DNA of 64,000 nucleotides from Leptospira soteropolitanensis (lineage in GTDB: Bacteria; Spirochaetota; Leptospiria; Leptospirales; Leptospiraceae), in contig NZ_JAMQPN010000002.1 in assembly GCF_026151655.1 (NCBI RefSeq), positions 124,001 through 188,000 of the forward strand, given 5' to 3'. The notes beneath the pieces are model-generated. The model was not told the origin of the DNA. It saw nothing but the letters and a program-made list of their open reading frames with translations, and ran no database searches. Positions 27,988 through 35,826 of this stretch are shown piece by piece. The stretch's first letter is position 1. The number at the start of each line of letters is the position of its first letter. Both the position numbers and the translations under genes were made by a program.

Positions 27988-28661
27988 AAATCGTGGAAAC
28001 TTTAAAAAAGGATGTAGAATCTCATCCCATCCTTAGATCAAAATGGTTGTTGGAACGTAGTACCTCAATGAGTTTTAATGACTTAATTTTATGGTTAAGC
28101 CAAGAATACTTTGTATCGATTGGCTTTGTGGATTGGTTTTTGTTAGTAGCTGCCAAAACAAGAAACCAAAATGCAAAAATTGTTCTTGTGGAAAATATTT
28201 GGGGAGAACTTGGAGAGGGAAATATCGCAGACACCCATGTTTCGATTCTCATAGAATTTTTAACAAAACTTAACTTTGATTTTACAAACCATACAATTTT
28301 GCCAGAAACAAAAACTTATTTGGATAAAATGGAGTCCATCATTGCAAAAGGATTTTTTTATGGGCTTGGGGCGCTCGGGCCGGCAAATGAATACCTTTTG
28401 AAATTAGAATATTCGCAGATCTCTGAAGCATATAAAAAACTAAAAACAGAAATGGTACTTCCCGAAGGTAAATTTTTCCAGGTAAATTTGGAAGCGGATG
28501 AAGGCCATAGCCAACGTATGTTTGAACTGATTGAAGAAACTGCAATCACAGACGAAGCAAAGAACCAAGTGATCGAAGGTAATCAACTGGCCCTTTTGGC
28601 AAGGGAAGAATTTTACAAAGGACTCTCTCGTTTGGATGAGGAACACCTTACAAAAGTTTAG
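27984..28661 (+). CDS. Haem-oxygenase-like diiron oxidase/oxygenase (HDO, CADD/TenA-like fold)
   Basis: 225 residues, all helical. Alignment by eye with the chlamydial CADD protein gives candidate iron ligands Glu78, His85 (spacing ExxxxxxH kept), Glu136, Asp172 and His175 (DxxH kept), while the remaining CADD ligand His is Asn168 here. The self-sacrificed tyrosine of CADD is not conserved. HDO enzymes use two irons and O2 for N-oxygenation, desaturation or C-C cleavage of amino acids and fatty acids, as in SznF, BesC and UndA. Four-base overlap with the ATP-grasp gene. Its end overlaps the convergent DCC gene by 14 bases. The reaction is inferred, not shown. Confidence 0.72.
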   Translation: MKIVETLKKDVESHPILRSKWLLERSTSMSFNDLILWLSQEYFVSIGFVDWFLLVAAKTRNQNAKIVLVENIWGELGEGNIADTHVSILIEFLTKLNFDFTNHTILPETKTYLDKMESIIAKGFFYGLGALGPANEYLLKLEYSQISEAYKKLKTEMVLPEGKFFQVNLEADEGHSQRMFELIEETAITDEAKNQVIEGNQLALLAREEFYKGLSRLDEEHLTKV

Positions 28662-29001
28662 TTCGGAAACGTTTCAAAAAAAACATAACCCCCATTCCGA
28701 AAAATGGAACTAGGGGCAAATACAAAAGGAAACTGAAGTATTTGTATTTGTCCATTTTCCAAAAAAGTTGCCTTACGGCAAAGAACCCTGGATATCGATT
28801 TCCTGATTCGATGAGTTGGACTTCCCCCGCACATAAGGTTTTGTTTAGTTGTTTATGAAGGGACTGAAGTTCTTCGTCTGTGAGCTTATGAAAGGAAATA
28901 ATGTCAACTTGATCTTTTGTTTTTTCTCGAATGGATTTTGCCAGTCGGGTACAAAACTCACAGTTCCCATCATAAACTAAGACTGAATTTTTAGATAACA
29001 T
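28648..29001 (-). CDS. DCC-type thiol-disulfide oxidoreductase (DUF393)
   Basis: 117 residues. The N-terminal motif LVYDGNCEFCTRLAKSI has the Cys-x-x-Cys and preceding DG of the DUF393/DCC family, a thioredoxin-fold group. The middle part, GEVQLIESGNRYPGFFAVRQLFWK, matches the family pattern (xGxxAxxx). A hydrophobic C-terminal segment at about 88-108 may sit on the membrane. Function in the cell unknown. It runs convergent to the HDO gene and 10 bases downstream of the NAGS gene on its own strand. Confidence 0.8.
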   Translation of the reverse strand: MLSKNSVLVYDGNCEFCTRLAKSIREKTKDQVDIISFHKLTDEELQSLHKQLNKTLCAGEVQLIESGNRYPGFFAVRQLFWKMDKYKYFSFLLYLPLVPFFGMGVMFFLKRFRTKLL

Positions 29002-29011
29002 TGGTTTTGGA

Positions 29012-30157
29012 TTACTTTGGATAAAAATCTTCCGGTTGCGATTTTAATATTTGGATGGTCGCAGGAATGAGTGATTGGTCCAGTCCCAACCAATAATAAT
29101 ACCAACTTTCATCCTTTTCAATGCCTTGTGCGACAGACATATACCATTTGTTAATATTATTGTCTGGTTTGCTTCGCCAAAACAGTGGTCGGCAATGTTC
29201 TAAGATTTGATCCCAGATATCGCGACCTACACCTGCACCTCTTGCCACACCATTCACTGCAAATTTAGAAAGCAAATACCCATGTTTTGTTTTTTGCATC
29301 CAAGCGCAGGCTCTGTATGACTCTTCTAAAAATAAAACATCAAATTTAGTTTTGTAAAATTCTGGTTTTAAAGGTTTACCAAATGATTCTTCAATGAGTT
29401 GGAATACTCTTGGCATATCAACGTCCTCAGTAGAATGACAAACCCTGATTTTGTTTTTTCGCTTAACGAGAGTTCCACTTCCTTTGACGGTAAAAAGTTC
29501 TGTGAGTAGAGTGAATGGGGAAGTGAGAACAATGCTAAATTTTGGATCTTCCATTTTGGACAATAAGTCTTCTGAAAGTTGGATGAATTCTTCCTGCGAC
29601 CGAGAAAGTGTCATCCCTTCCGGAAGAGACAAATGAGAATCACTTTGTAAGATAGATTTTACCTTACTTGTATTTGGGTCTTTTAATGGACCATCAATGG
29701 ATACATAAATAACTTTGGAGGAATGCAGGATAGAACGACAACGGTCAATAAGTGCGGAAAGTTTTTCCTTTTCATCATCCCAAAGTAAAATTGGGATTTT
29801 TTTCTGACCGATACTTTTTGTGACTTCTTCTTTTAGAGGTTGGTTTCGATCCACCACTTGGTAGGAGAAACCAAGGCTTCTTTCGCCATCTGCATTCACT
29901 TGTTCCAGTGGGAAAAAAACTTTTAAGTATTGGAAACTATCTATTTCCAAAATGACAAAGGGAAAAAGATCCAGTTGGTAGAGTAGTTTTAGATCTGAAA
30001 ATAAGGCTTCCGAACTATCAAAAATGGTTTCTGAATCCGCATAAAGAATCGCAAACGATTCAGGTGATAGAGATTGGAATTCCTTTAAGAAAAGTAGTCC
30101 ATCTCTTGGATCTCTTGTGATTTCAAAGACCCGACTGAGTACGTCTTTGGATTTCAT
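29012..30157 (-). CDS. Vertebrate-type N-acetylglutamate synthase with degenerate kinase domain
   Basis: 381 residues. The C-terminal 150 residues match the NAT (DUF619) domain of vertebrate and Xanthomonas-type NAGS or NAGS/K: FTLLTELFTVKGSGTL, VFQLIEESFGKPLKPEFY, LLSKFAVNGVARGAGVGRDIWD, PLFWRSKPDNNINKWYM and YYWLGLDQS. The N-terminal 230 residues occupy the place of the amino-acid kinase domain, but the Gly-rich ATP motif is absent, so kinase activity is unlikely and a separate ArgB would be needed. It would catalyse the first step of arginine synthesis. The gene overlaps the upstream RlmL-like gene by four bases. Confidence 0.82.
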   Translation of the reverse strand: MKSKDVLSRVFEITRDPRDGLLFLKEFQSLSPESFAILYADSETIFDSSEALFSDLKLLYQLDLFPFVILEIDSFQYLKVFFPLEQVNADGERSLGFSYQVVDRNQPLKEEVTKSIGQKKIPILLWDDEKEKLSALIDRCRSILHSSKVIYVSIDGPLKDPNTSKVKSILQSDSHLSLPEGMTLSRSQEEFIQLSEDLLSKMEDPKFSIVLTSPFTLLTELFTVKGSGTLVKRKNKIRVCHSTEDVDMPRVFQLIEESFGKPLKPEFYKTKFDVLFLEESYRACAWMQKTKHGYLLSKFAVNGVARGAGVGRDIWDQILEHCRPLFWRSKPDNNINKWYMSVAQGIEKDESWYYYWLGLDQSLIPATIQILKSQPEDFYPK

Positions 30158-31230
30158 TTCCCCCCTCGGATTTCATAATCAACAATCTTTGCTTTGAGGT
30201 TGGCATGTTTCAAACTTAAATGTGCGTTTTCTTTGAGTCCAAATTTACCAAGCAGAGAGAAATCTCCAGAAAGTACGGTAAACTTCCAACCGCCAAATTC
30301 ATTTTTAATGACCTTTCCAAATTGGAAATACATCTCCTTTAGGTCTTCCATTGGTTTTCCAATCCGATCCCCATAAGGTGGATTGGTAACCACGTGACCT
30401 TTGTCTCCAAATTTGTTTTTGAGATCTAAACAGTTTCCGACTTCAAACGTAACAAAGTCTTCTACCCCAGCTTCGTATGCATTTTCTTTAGCGATGCGAA
30501 CCGCTTCCGGATCTACATCAAATCCAAAAATATGGGGAGATGTCGGTTTTTCCATTTTTCTTTCGGAAAACACATACGTAGGAAATAGGATTTGGAATAC
30601 AGGAGATTCCGCAAAAAGAAATCGATTGATTTCGCCATAGAGCCGTTCCCTGAGAGCCGCTTCGATAAGGATAGTTCCAGATCCGCACATAGGATCCACT
30701 AAGGTATTTCCTTCTTTCCAACCGGAGACTTCGAGCATTGCTTGTGCGATGGGTTCTCTCACAGGCGCAGTCCCAGCAAAGAGCCTATACCCTCGTCTTC
30801 CCACGGGATCACCGGAAAGAGAGATTTCAATGCTAAAGCGGTCTGTATGAGATCTCACAACAATGGTAATGTCTGCCATTCGTTTTTCAATTTCAGGGAG
30901 AGGTACTTTTTTACTTCGTAAACGATCGAGGACTGCATCTTTTGTTCGATGCATGGTGAATTCTGAATTCTTTAATTTATCTTTGGTCTCTGCATCTATT
31001 CGAAAACTCACATCCGGGCCAATGTATTTTTCCCAAGGGAGTTCGTTTGTTTTGGCATAAAATTCATCGTAAGTGTCTGCATTATCATGTAATAACTGTA
31101 AGTTGATCCTTGAGGCAAACTTGGTATGAATGGCAAACTTTATGACATCTTCTTTTTTTCCGGAAAAAAAAACTCCACCTCGGTTGGAACTGGTGATTTT
31201 AAGATGAAACGACTTTAATTCTGATTCCAA
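30154..31230 (-). CDS. THUMP-domain 23S rRNA/tRNA guanine-N2 methyltransferase (RlmL-like)
   Basis: 358 residues from the conventional TTG at 31230. A THUMP domain spans about 1-150 and a Rossmann methyltransferase 150-358 with MCGSGTILIEAAL (SAM binding) and the catalytic VVTNPPYGDRIG. It methylates guanine N2 in RNA, as RlmL does at G2445. The frame stays open upstream and residues encoded at 31231-31287 (IKPTHPTYHAICGEGLSPL) look like the conserved family N-terminus (pattern like FATCPKGLEELL). This suggests the true start is upstream, at an ATA codon at 31287 overlapping the bfr stop. Confidence 0.88.
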   Translation of the reverse strand: MESELKSFHLKITSSNRGGVFFSGKKEDVIKFAIHTKFASRINLQLLHDNADTYDEFYAKTNELPWEKYIGPDVSFRIDAETKDKLKNSEFTMHRTKDAVLDRLRSKKVPLPEIEKRMADITIVVRSHTDRFSIEISLSGDPVGRRGYRLFAGTAPVREPIAQAMLEVSGWKEGNTLVDPMCGSGTILIEAALRERLYGEINRFLFAESPVFQILFPTYVFSERKMEKPTSPHIFGFDVDPEAVRIAKENAYEAGVEDFVTFEVGNCLDLKNKFGDKGHVVTNPPYGDRIGKPMEDLKEMYFQFGKVIKNEFGGWKFTVLSGDFSLLGKFGLKENAHLSLKHANLKAKIVDYEIRGGK

Positions 31231-31283
31231 AAGCGGAGAGAGTCCCTCTCCGCAAATCGCATGGTATGTGGGGTGAGTAGGTT

Positions 31284-31760
31284 TTATTCCGAGTCTCCTA
31301 ATTTTTGAGCCAAGTAGTTAGGGAGGCTAATCGAATCGATAATGGATTTTTGTGTTTCAATCCAATCAATGTGTTCTTCTTCAGAAACAAGGATTTTTTC
31401 CAAAAGTTCTCTTGTTCCATTGTCTTTGGCGGCTACGCAGATGTCAATGCCACGGTTGAGTCTTTCTACGGCATTGTATTCTAACTGTAAGTCATGGTCT
31501 AACATCTCAGGAACCGTTTGCCCTACATTGATTTTTAGATACTTTTGTAGGTCAGGAGTTCCATCAAAGAAGAGAATCCTCTCGATGATTTCATCTGCAT
31601 GTTTCATCTCTTCGATGGACTCTTTTCTGAGGTATTCGGCAAGTTCCAAATACCCCCAATTTTTACAGACTTTTGCATGAATAAAATACTGATTGATGGC
31701 TGTGAGTTCTGCTGCTAGAACTTCCGCTAAAATGTCGATTACTTCTTTTTTTCCCTTCAT
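31284..31760 (-). CDS. bfr: Bacterioferritin
   Basis: 158 residues from the ATG at 31760 (GAGG eight bases upstream), the same length as E. coli Bfr; the ORF start at 31787 is not needed. Bfr forms a 24-mer that oxidises and stores iron. Ferroxidase ligands are at the expected positions: Glu18, Glu51 and His54, with Glu94-like LEYNAVE, Glu127 and His130 in EEEHIDW, and the haem-binding Met52 is kept. Probably followed in one transcript by the RlmL-like gene, whose apparent start overlaps the stop codon. Confidence 0.96.
   Translation of the reverse strand: MKGKKEVIDILAEVLAAELTAINQYFIHAKVCKNWGYLELAEYLRKESIEEMKHADEIIERILFFDGTPDLQKYLKINVGQTVPEMLDHDLQLEYNAVERLNRGIDICVAAKDNGTRELLEKILVSEEEHIDWIETQKSIIDSISLPNYLAQKLGDSE
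31285..31300 (-). promoter_or_regulatory. Ribosome binding site and candidate AUA start of the RlmL-like gene
   Basis: On the minus strand AGGAG at 31295-31299 is followed seven bases later by ATA at 31285-31287, in frame with the RlmL-like gene. The ATA overlaps the TAA stop of bfr in the arrangement ATAA, which mirrors the common ATGA coupling. No ATG, GTG or TTG lies in this frame between the previous in-frame stop (inside bfr) and the TTG at 31230. The site would give a 377-residue protein with a complete N-terminus. Confidence 0.5.
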
Positions 31761-31838
31761 ATGGGTAGCCTCATTTTCTCTCTTCAAATGGAAAGATAAT
31801 TGGTTTTCATAGAATAGGCAAGCTTAAAGTATATTCTA

Positions 31839-32939
31839 ATGAAGAAAGTTTACATTCACAATCCATCATTGAGTGTATTCGGAAAACACAAAGGATCACA
31901 ACTTGATTTATCCTTTGCGACCGCAAAACAATCTGTACATGAGTTTCAATCTCACAAAATTCAATTCATCATCTACGCAAGTTTTTCACCTGATTCCTAT
32001 AATAAGGAATACCATTTATCTGCAAAACTCCCTGGTTTATTAGGAATTCGCGATGTTTATTCCATACGTATGGAAACTGCCTCTTCTTCAGGCGCTGCTG
32101 CCTTTCAATTGGGGGTGAATTTAATTCTCAGTGGAAGGTTTGACCACGGACTTGTTGTAGCAACGGAACTAATGAGCCAACTCAGCCGAGAAGAGAGTAA
32201 TCTTTTGTTAGGTTCTGTTCTTTCTGAATCACAAAGAGCACTAGGAATGTCTATGGCACAAGGTGGTGCTATGATCACCCGAAAGTATTTAAATGATTAT
32301 GGATACAAAGAAGAAGACCTTTTTGCCATCGCAAAGAAATTACACGACAACGGGTTACTCAATCCAAAAGCACATATCAAAAAGAATTTAAGCCTAGAAG
32401 AATACCAAAACCAAACAAAGATCGCAAGTCCCTTAGGTTTGTATGATATCTCACCACTTTCCGACGGATCGGCAGCCCTCATCCTTTCCAAAGAGCCAAG
32501 TGCCCTCTCAGTCAAAGGGATGGGTTCGGGAACCGCTCCTTTCCTTTCTTCAGCGGATCCCAGTTTTCTTGCCAACCGAATTGCCTTTGAGAAGGCTTAT
32601 GCAGAAGCTGGTGTGGGGCCAAATGATATAGATTTTGCAGAATTACACGATGCGTTTACTCCTTTCGAACTAGTCGGTGCCGAAGATGCAGGTTTTTTCA
32701 AACGAGGAGAGGCCTTATTTCAGGTAAAAGCAGGTCTTACCCATCCCAAGGGCAAAATTCCGATCAATTCCTCTGGTGGACTCAAATCCCGAGGCCATCC
32801 GGTGGGAGCTTCGGGCTTGGCACAAATTGTCGAACTTTGCCGCTTCTTTGAGGAATGGCCGGAAAAGCGGTTGGCAGTAGCGCAAAGTATAGGTGGACTT
32901 GCTACAAACAACTTTGTGTCGATATTAGAAAGAGTCTGA
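31839..32939 (+). CDS. Thiolase-like protein without catalytic cysteines
   Basis: 366 residues with the thiolase fold of the SCP2/archaeal acetyl-CoA acetyltransferase type: ELHDAFTPFELVGAEDAG near residue 268 and GGLKSRGHPVGASGLAQ near 311 with the catalytic His. The nucleophile segment, normally CASG, reads METASSSGAAAF (residues 78-89), and the C-terminal Cys-Gly motif reads AQSIGGLATN with Ser350. Only one cysteine (in LCRFF) is left in the protein and it is not at a catalytic place. It may bind acyl-CoA without condensing it, or use a different residue. No DUF35 partner is adjacent. The heptosyltransferase gene starts within its stop codon. Confidence 0.8.
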   Translation: MKKVYIHNPSLSVFGKHKGSQLDLSFATAKQSVHEFQSHKIQFIIYASFSPDSYNKEYHLSAKLPGLLGIRDVYSIRMETASSSGAAAFQLGVNLILSGRFDHGLVVATELMSQLSREESNLLLGSVLSESQRALGMSMAQGGAMITRKYLNDYGYKEEDLFAIAKKLHDNGLLNPKAHIKKNLSLEEYQNQTKIASPLGLYDISPLSDGSAALILSKEPSALSVKGMGSGTAPFLSSADPSFLANRIAFEKAYAEAGVGPNDIDFAELHDAFTPFELVGAEDAGFFKRGEALFQVKAGLTHPKGKIPINSSGGLKSRGHPVGASGLAQIVELCRFFEEWPEKRLAVAQSIGGLATNNFVSILERV

Positions 32940-34000
32940 TGCCCGAAAAAATACTCATCATCCAAACCGCATTTTTAGGTGACCTGATCCTATCCACGTC
33001 GTTTTTCCATGCGGTCAAAACAGAACATCCCGGAGCGGAAATCCATGTGTTAGTGAATGCTGGTACGGAAACTGTTTTGGATAACAATTCGGATTTAACA
33101 AAGGTTTGGTCACTTGATAAAAAACGAATCAAAAAAAATCCCTTTGCCTTTTTTCATTTTGCCGGATTGTTAAAAAAAGAATCATTTAACAAAGTATATT
33201 CGGCACATTTTTCATTTCGTTCGAGTTTGTTATCATACCTAACAAGGGCTCCGATTCGTATTGGTTATAAAGAATCTGGCTTTTCTTTTTTACACACAAA
33301 GACGGTACAAAGACCAAAACAAGGTCCTCATGAAGTAGAAAAACTATTTTCCCTTTTATTTGAAGAATATGATTATCCTAGTGGAAGGGAAAGAAGACCA
33401 TATCTATTTCCTGGTGCATTCGAGGAAGAATCCTTTTTAAAAGCGAAAAAAGAGATTCTAACCAATGAAGAAGGTTACATTTTAGTGGCTCCTTCTTCAC
33501 TTTGGGAAACCAAACGAATGCCAGAAGAAAAATTTGTCAGTGTCATCACCCAAATCCTTCGCAAACGAAAAGAAACAGTTATTTTAATTGGAAGCAAGGC
33601 AGACTTAGAAATTGAAAATACAATCTTTCGATTAATGAAAACCGAACCTTTGCAGCTTCGCGAGCGAAGTCGTTTGATTTCTTTAGTAGGAAAAACGAAT
33701 TTAAAAGAATTAATGGTTTGGATCCAAAACGCCAAAGCTATTATTTCAAATGACTCGAGCCCCATTCATTTTGCTTCTGCTTTTAATACTCCCACAGTGA
33801 TGCTTTATGGTGCAACGATTCCCGCTTTTGGGTATGGTAGTCTTTCCGATAAACATAAAATTATGGAAGTACAAGGTCTAAATTGTAGGCCTTGCGGAAT
33901 TCATGGCGGTAGAATTTGTCCTGAGGGACACTTCCGTTGTATGATGGACCAAAATCCTGTCCGAATCTTCGAAGCTCTTGAGGAAATCATTAAAATATGA
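32939..34000 (+). CDS. Glycosyltransferase family 9 (heptosyltransferase-like)
   Basis: 353 residues from the ATG at 32939, sharing one base with the thiolase stop (TGATG). GT9 enzymes such as WaaF add heptose to the LPS inner core. Seen: ILIIQTAFLGDLILSTSFF at the N-terminus with the conserved Gly-Asp, RIGYKESGFSFLHTKTV, ILVAPSSLWETKRMP (the second-domain start, where most members have GAxxxxKRWP), and the donor-binding SNDSSPIHFASAFNTPTVMLYGAT (position about 275-298). The C-terminal CRPCGIHGGRICPEGHFRCM segment has several cysteines as in WaaF. Four-base overlap with the aminopeptidase gene. Confidence 0.87.
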   Translation: MPEKILIIQTAFLGDLILSTSFFHAVKTEHPGAEIHVLVNAGTETVLDNNSDLTKVWSLDKKRIKKNPFAFFHFAGLLKKESFNKVYSAHFSFRSSLLSYLTRAPIRIGYKESGFSFLHTKTVQRPKQGPHEVEKLFSLLFEEYDYPSGRERRPYLFPGAFEEESFLKAKKEILTNEEGYILVAPSSLWETKRMPEEKFVSVITQILRKRKETVILIGSKADLEIENTIFRLMKTEPLQLRERSRLISLVGKTNLKELMVWIQNAKAIISNDSSPIHFASAFNTPTVMLYGATIPAFGYGSLSDKHKIMEVQGLNCRPCGIHGGRICPEGHFRCMMDQNPVRIFEALEEIIKI

Positions 34001-35316
34001 AATTACCTGATAAAAAAACAAAAGAATACAACTCTAAATTATACCGCAGTCGGATAACGAACATTCAGAAAAAGTTAAAAAAAGGGGAAATTTTTTTACT
34101 TTTTGCTGCTAATCATAAAATTAGAAACCGGGATGTAGAATACAAGTTTCGCCAAAATTCTGATTTTTATTACCTAACGGGAATTACAGAAGAAGACTCT
34201 ATCCTTGTCATCACCAAAGATGTTTCAGGTATGTTCTGTTTGCCCAAAGACAAAGAAAAAGAAATTTGGACAGGGATTCGGCTGGGAAAAGAAAAAATCA
34301 AATCCATGTTAGGTTTGGATTTCTCTTATGACTTAAGCGATTGGGAAAAAGAAAGACCTGCCATTCTAATAGGAAACCATACTTTATACTATTTTTTCGG
34401 AGAAAACCCTGACCGTGATCGGGAACTGATTTCGGAATGTAAAAATCTATCTGATCGCGCTAGGGAAGGAAAGTTCGGCCCACATAGAATCGAACACCCA
34501 AATTTTTTACATGAAGAAAGACTAAACAAATCTAAAGAAGAAATAGTTCTCTTAAAAAATGCGGCAGAAATTACGAAACTTGGCCATATGCGCATTATGC
34601 GAGAGAGTAAACCTGGGATGTATGAATATGAATTGGAAGCTCTACTTGATCATGAGTATTTAAAATACGGATCTATTGGCGGAGGATATGGTCATATCGT
34701 CGCAGCAGGAAAAAATGCCTGTATCCTTCATTACGTGGGTAATGATGATATTCTAAAAGATGGGGATTTGGTTCTTGTGGACTCAGGAGCCGAGTGGAAT
34801 TATTATACTGCTGATGTGACTCGTGTTTTTCCAGTGGGGAAAAAATTCACAGAGGTCCAAAAAACAATCTATGAAATTGTTTTATATGCGCAAAAGAATG
34901 CGATCCGTAATTCTATTTCAGGAATTCCTTTCAATGAAGTACATGAAAAAACCGTACGTTTCTTAAGCGATTGCCTAAGAGACATGGGCTTTCTCAAGGG
35001 AAGTTTAGAAGAAATTATCGAAAAGGGCACTTACAGAAAATTTTATATGCACCGGACAGGTCACTATTTGGGGATGGACGTACACGATGTCGGAAGATAT
35101 TTTTTAGAAGGAAAATCTAGACCTCTAAAAGATGGTCAGGTCGTGACTGTAGAACCTGGATTGTATTTTGACCCAATGGATGAATCCATACCCAAAGAAT
35201 TTAGAGGGATAGGAATTCGTATCGAAGATGATATTCTAATCCAAGGAAAAAATCCAGTCAATTTAACCGAATCCATTCCGAAAGAAATTTCTGAAATTGA
35301 AGCATTGAAGAGTTAA
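33997..35316 (+). CDS. pepP: Xaa-Pro aminopeptidase (aminopeptidase P, M24B)
   Basis: 439 residues. An N-terminal AMP_N domain (about 8-130, FLLFAANHKIRNRDVEYKFRQNSDFYYLTG) precedes the pita-bread M24 domain. The five metal ligands are visible: Asp in VDSGAEWNYYTADVTR (two Asp), His in HRTGHYLGMDVHDVG, Glu in VTVEPGLYF and Glu in GIRIEDDIL. It removes N-terminal residues ahead of proline. ATG overlapping the heptosyltransferase stop by four bases. Downstream lie 34 bases before the MarR gene. Confidence 0.93.
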   Translation: MKLPDKKTKEYNSKLYRSRITNIQKKLKKGEIFLLFAANHKIRNRDVEYKFRQNSDFYYLTGITEEDSILVITKDVSGMFCLPKDKEKEIWTGIRLGKEKIKSMLGLDFSYDLSDWEKERPAILIGNHTLYYFFGENPDRDRELISECKNLSDRAREGKFGPHRIEHPNFLHEERLNKSKEEIVLLKNAAEITKLGHMRIMRESKPGMYEYELEALLDHEYLKYGSIGGGYGHIVAAGKNACILHYVGNDDILKDGDLVLVDSGAEWNYYTADVTRVFPVGKKFTEVQKTIYEIVLYAQKNAIRNSISGIPFNEVHEKTVRFLSDCLRDMGFLKGSLEEIIEKGTYRKFYMHRTGHYLGMDVHDVGRYFLEGKSRPLKDGQVVTVEPGLYFDPMDESIPKEFRGIGIRIEDDILIQGKNPVNLTESIPKEISEIEALKS

Positions 35317-35350
35317 TGTACTCCAACTTTTTGGTGTTAGTTGTATTTTG

Positions 35351-35809
35351 ATGAGTAGAGAGCTTCCCAAAAGATTTCGGTCCGTCCGGTATTTTGATCG
35401 AATCAGTTCGGAAATTGCAGATATTGTTCGGAGTGAGATGGAGAAGTTGGGATATCCTGGTTTGACTACTTCCCATTTTGAGATTTTAACATTTCTTTTG
35501 CGTAGTAAAGTTCCGATTAATATGACACAAATTGCCAAAACCATAGAAAAAACAAAACCGACATGTACTGTACTTGTAAATCGTTTGGTGAAAGAAGGCC
35601 TAGTAGAAAGAAATCCTTCTCCGAGTGATGGACGCGAGTGGGCGCTCCTTTTATCAAAGGATGGAAAAAAAATACGAAAGAAGATAGTGACTATCTCTGC
35701 TAAACTTCTTTCGTTACAAACTTGGGGAATTTCAAAGGAAAACGAAGATACTTTATATCCAATCCTCGAAGTGATTTACAAACACATCCGAAATAAAAAA
35801 GATAGTTAA
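35351..35809 (+). CDS. MarR family transcriptional regulator
   Basis: 152 residues from the ATG at 35351 (a TTG directly precedes it). Winged helix-turn-helix of MarR type: FEILTFLLRSKVPINMTQIAKTIEKTKPTCTVLVNRLVKEGLVERNPSPSDGR covers about 45-98, with the recognition helix near 68-85 and the wing at DGREWALLLSKDGKK. MarR proteins usually repress nearby genes and respond to phenolic or acyl-CoA-like ligands. The convergent neighbour, an enoyl-CoA hydratase, has a GTTAGA-TG-TCTAAC inverted repeat in its promoter region, a likely site for this protein. Confidence 0.88.
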   Translation: MSRELPKRFRSVRYFDRISSEIADIVRSEMEKLGYPGLTTSHFEILTFLLRSKVPINMTQIAKTIEKTKPTCTVLVNRLVKEGLVERNPSPSDGREWALLLSKDGKKIRKKIVTISAKLLSLQTWGISKENEDTLYPILEVIYKHIRNKKDS

Positions 35810-35826
35810 AGGATTCTCCGTTTATC

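Noticed and set aside
31231..31254. Inverted repeat GCGGAGAG / CTCTCCGC that looks like a terminator for bfr
   Set aside because: Reading the minus strand, it lies inside the probable coding part of the RlmL-like gene (codons GEGLSPL), is followed by only four T and is best explained as coding sequence.
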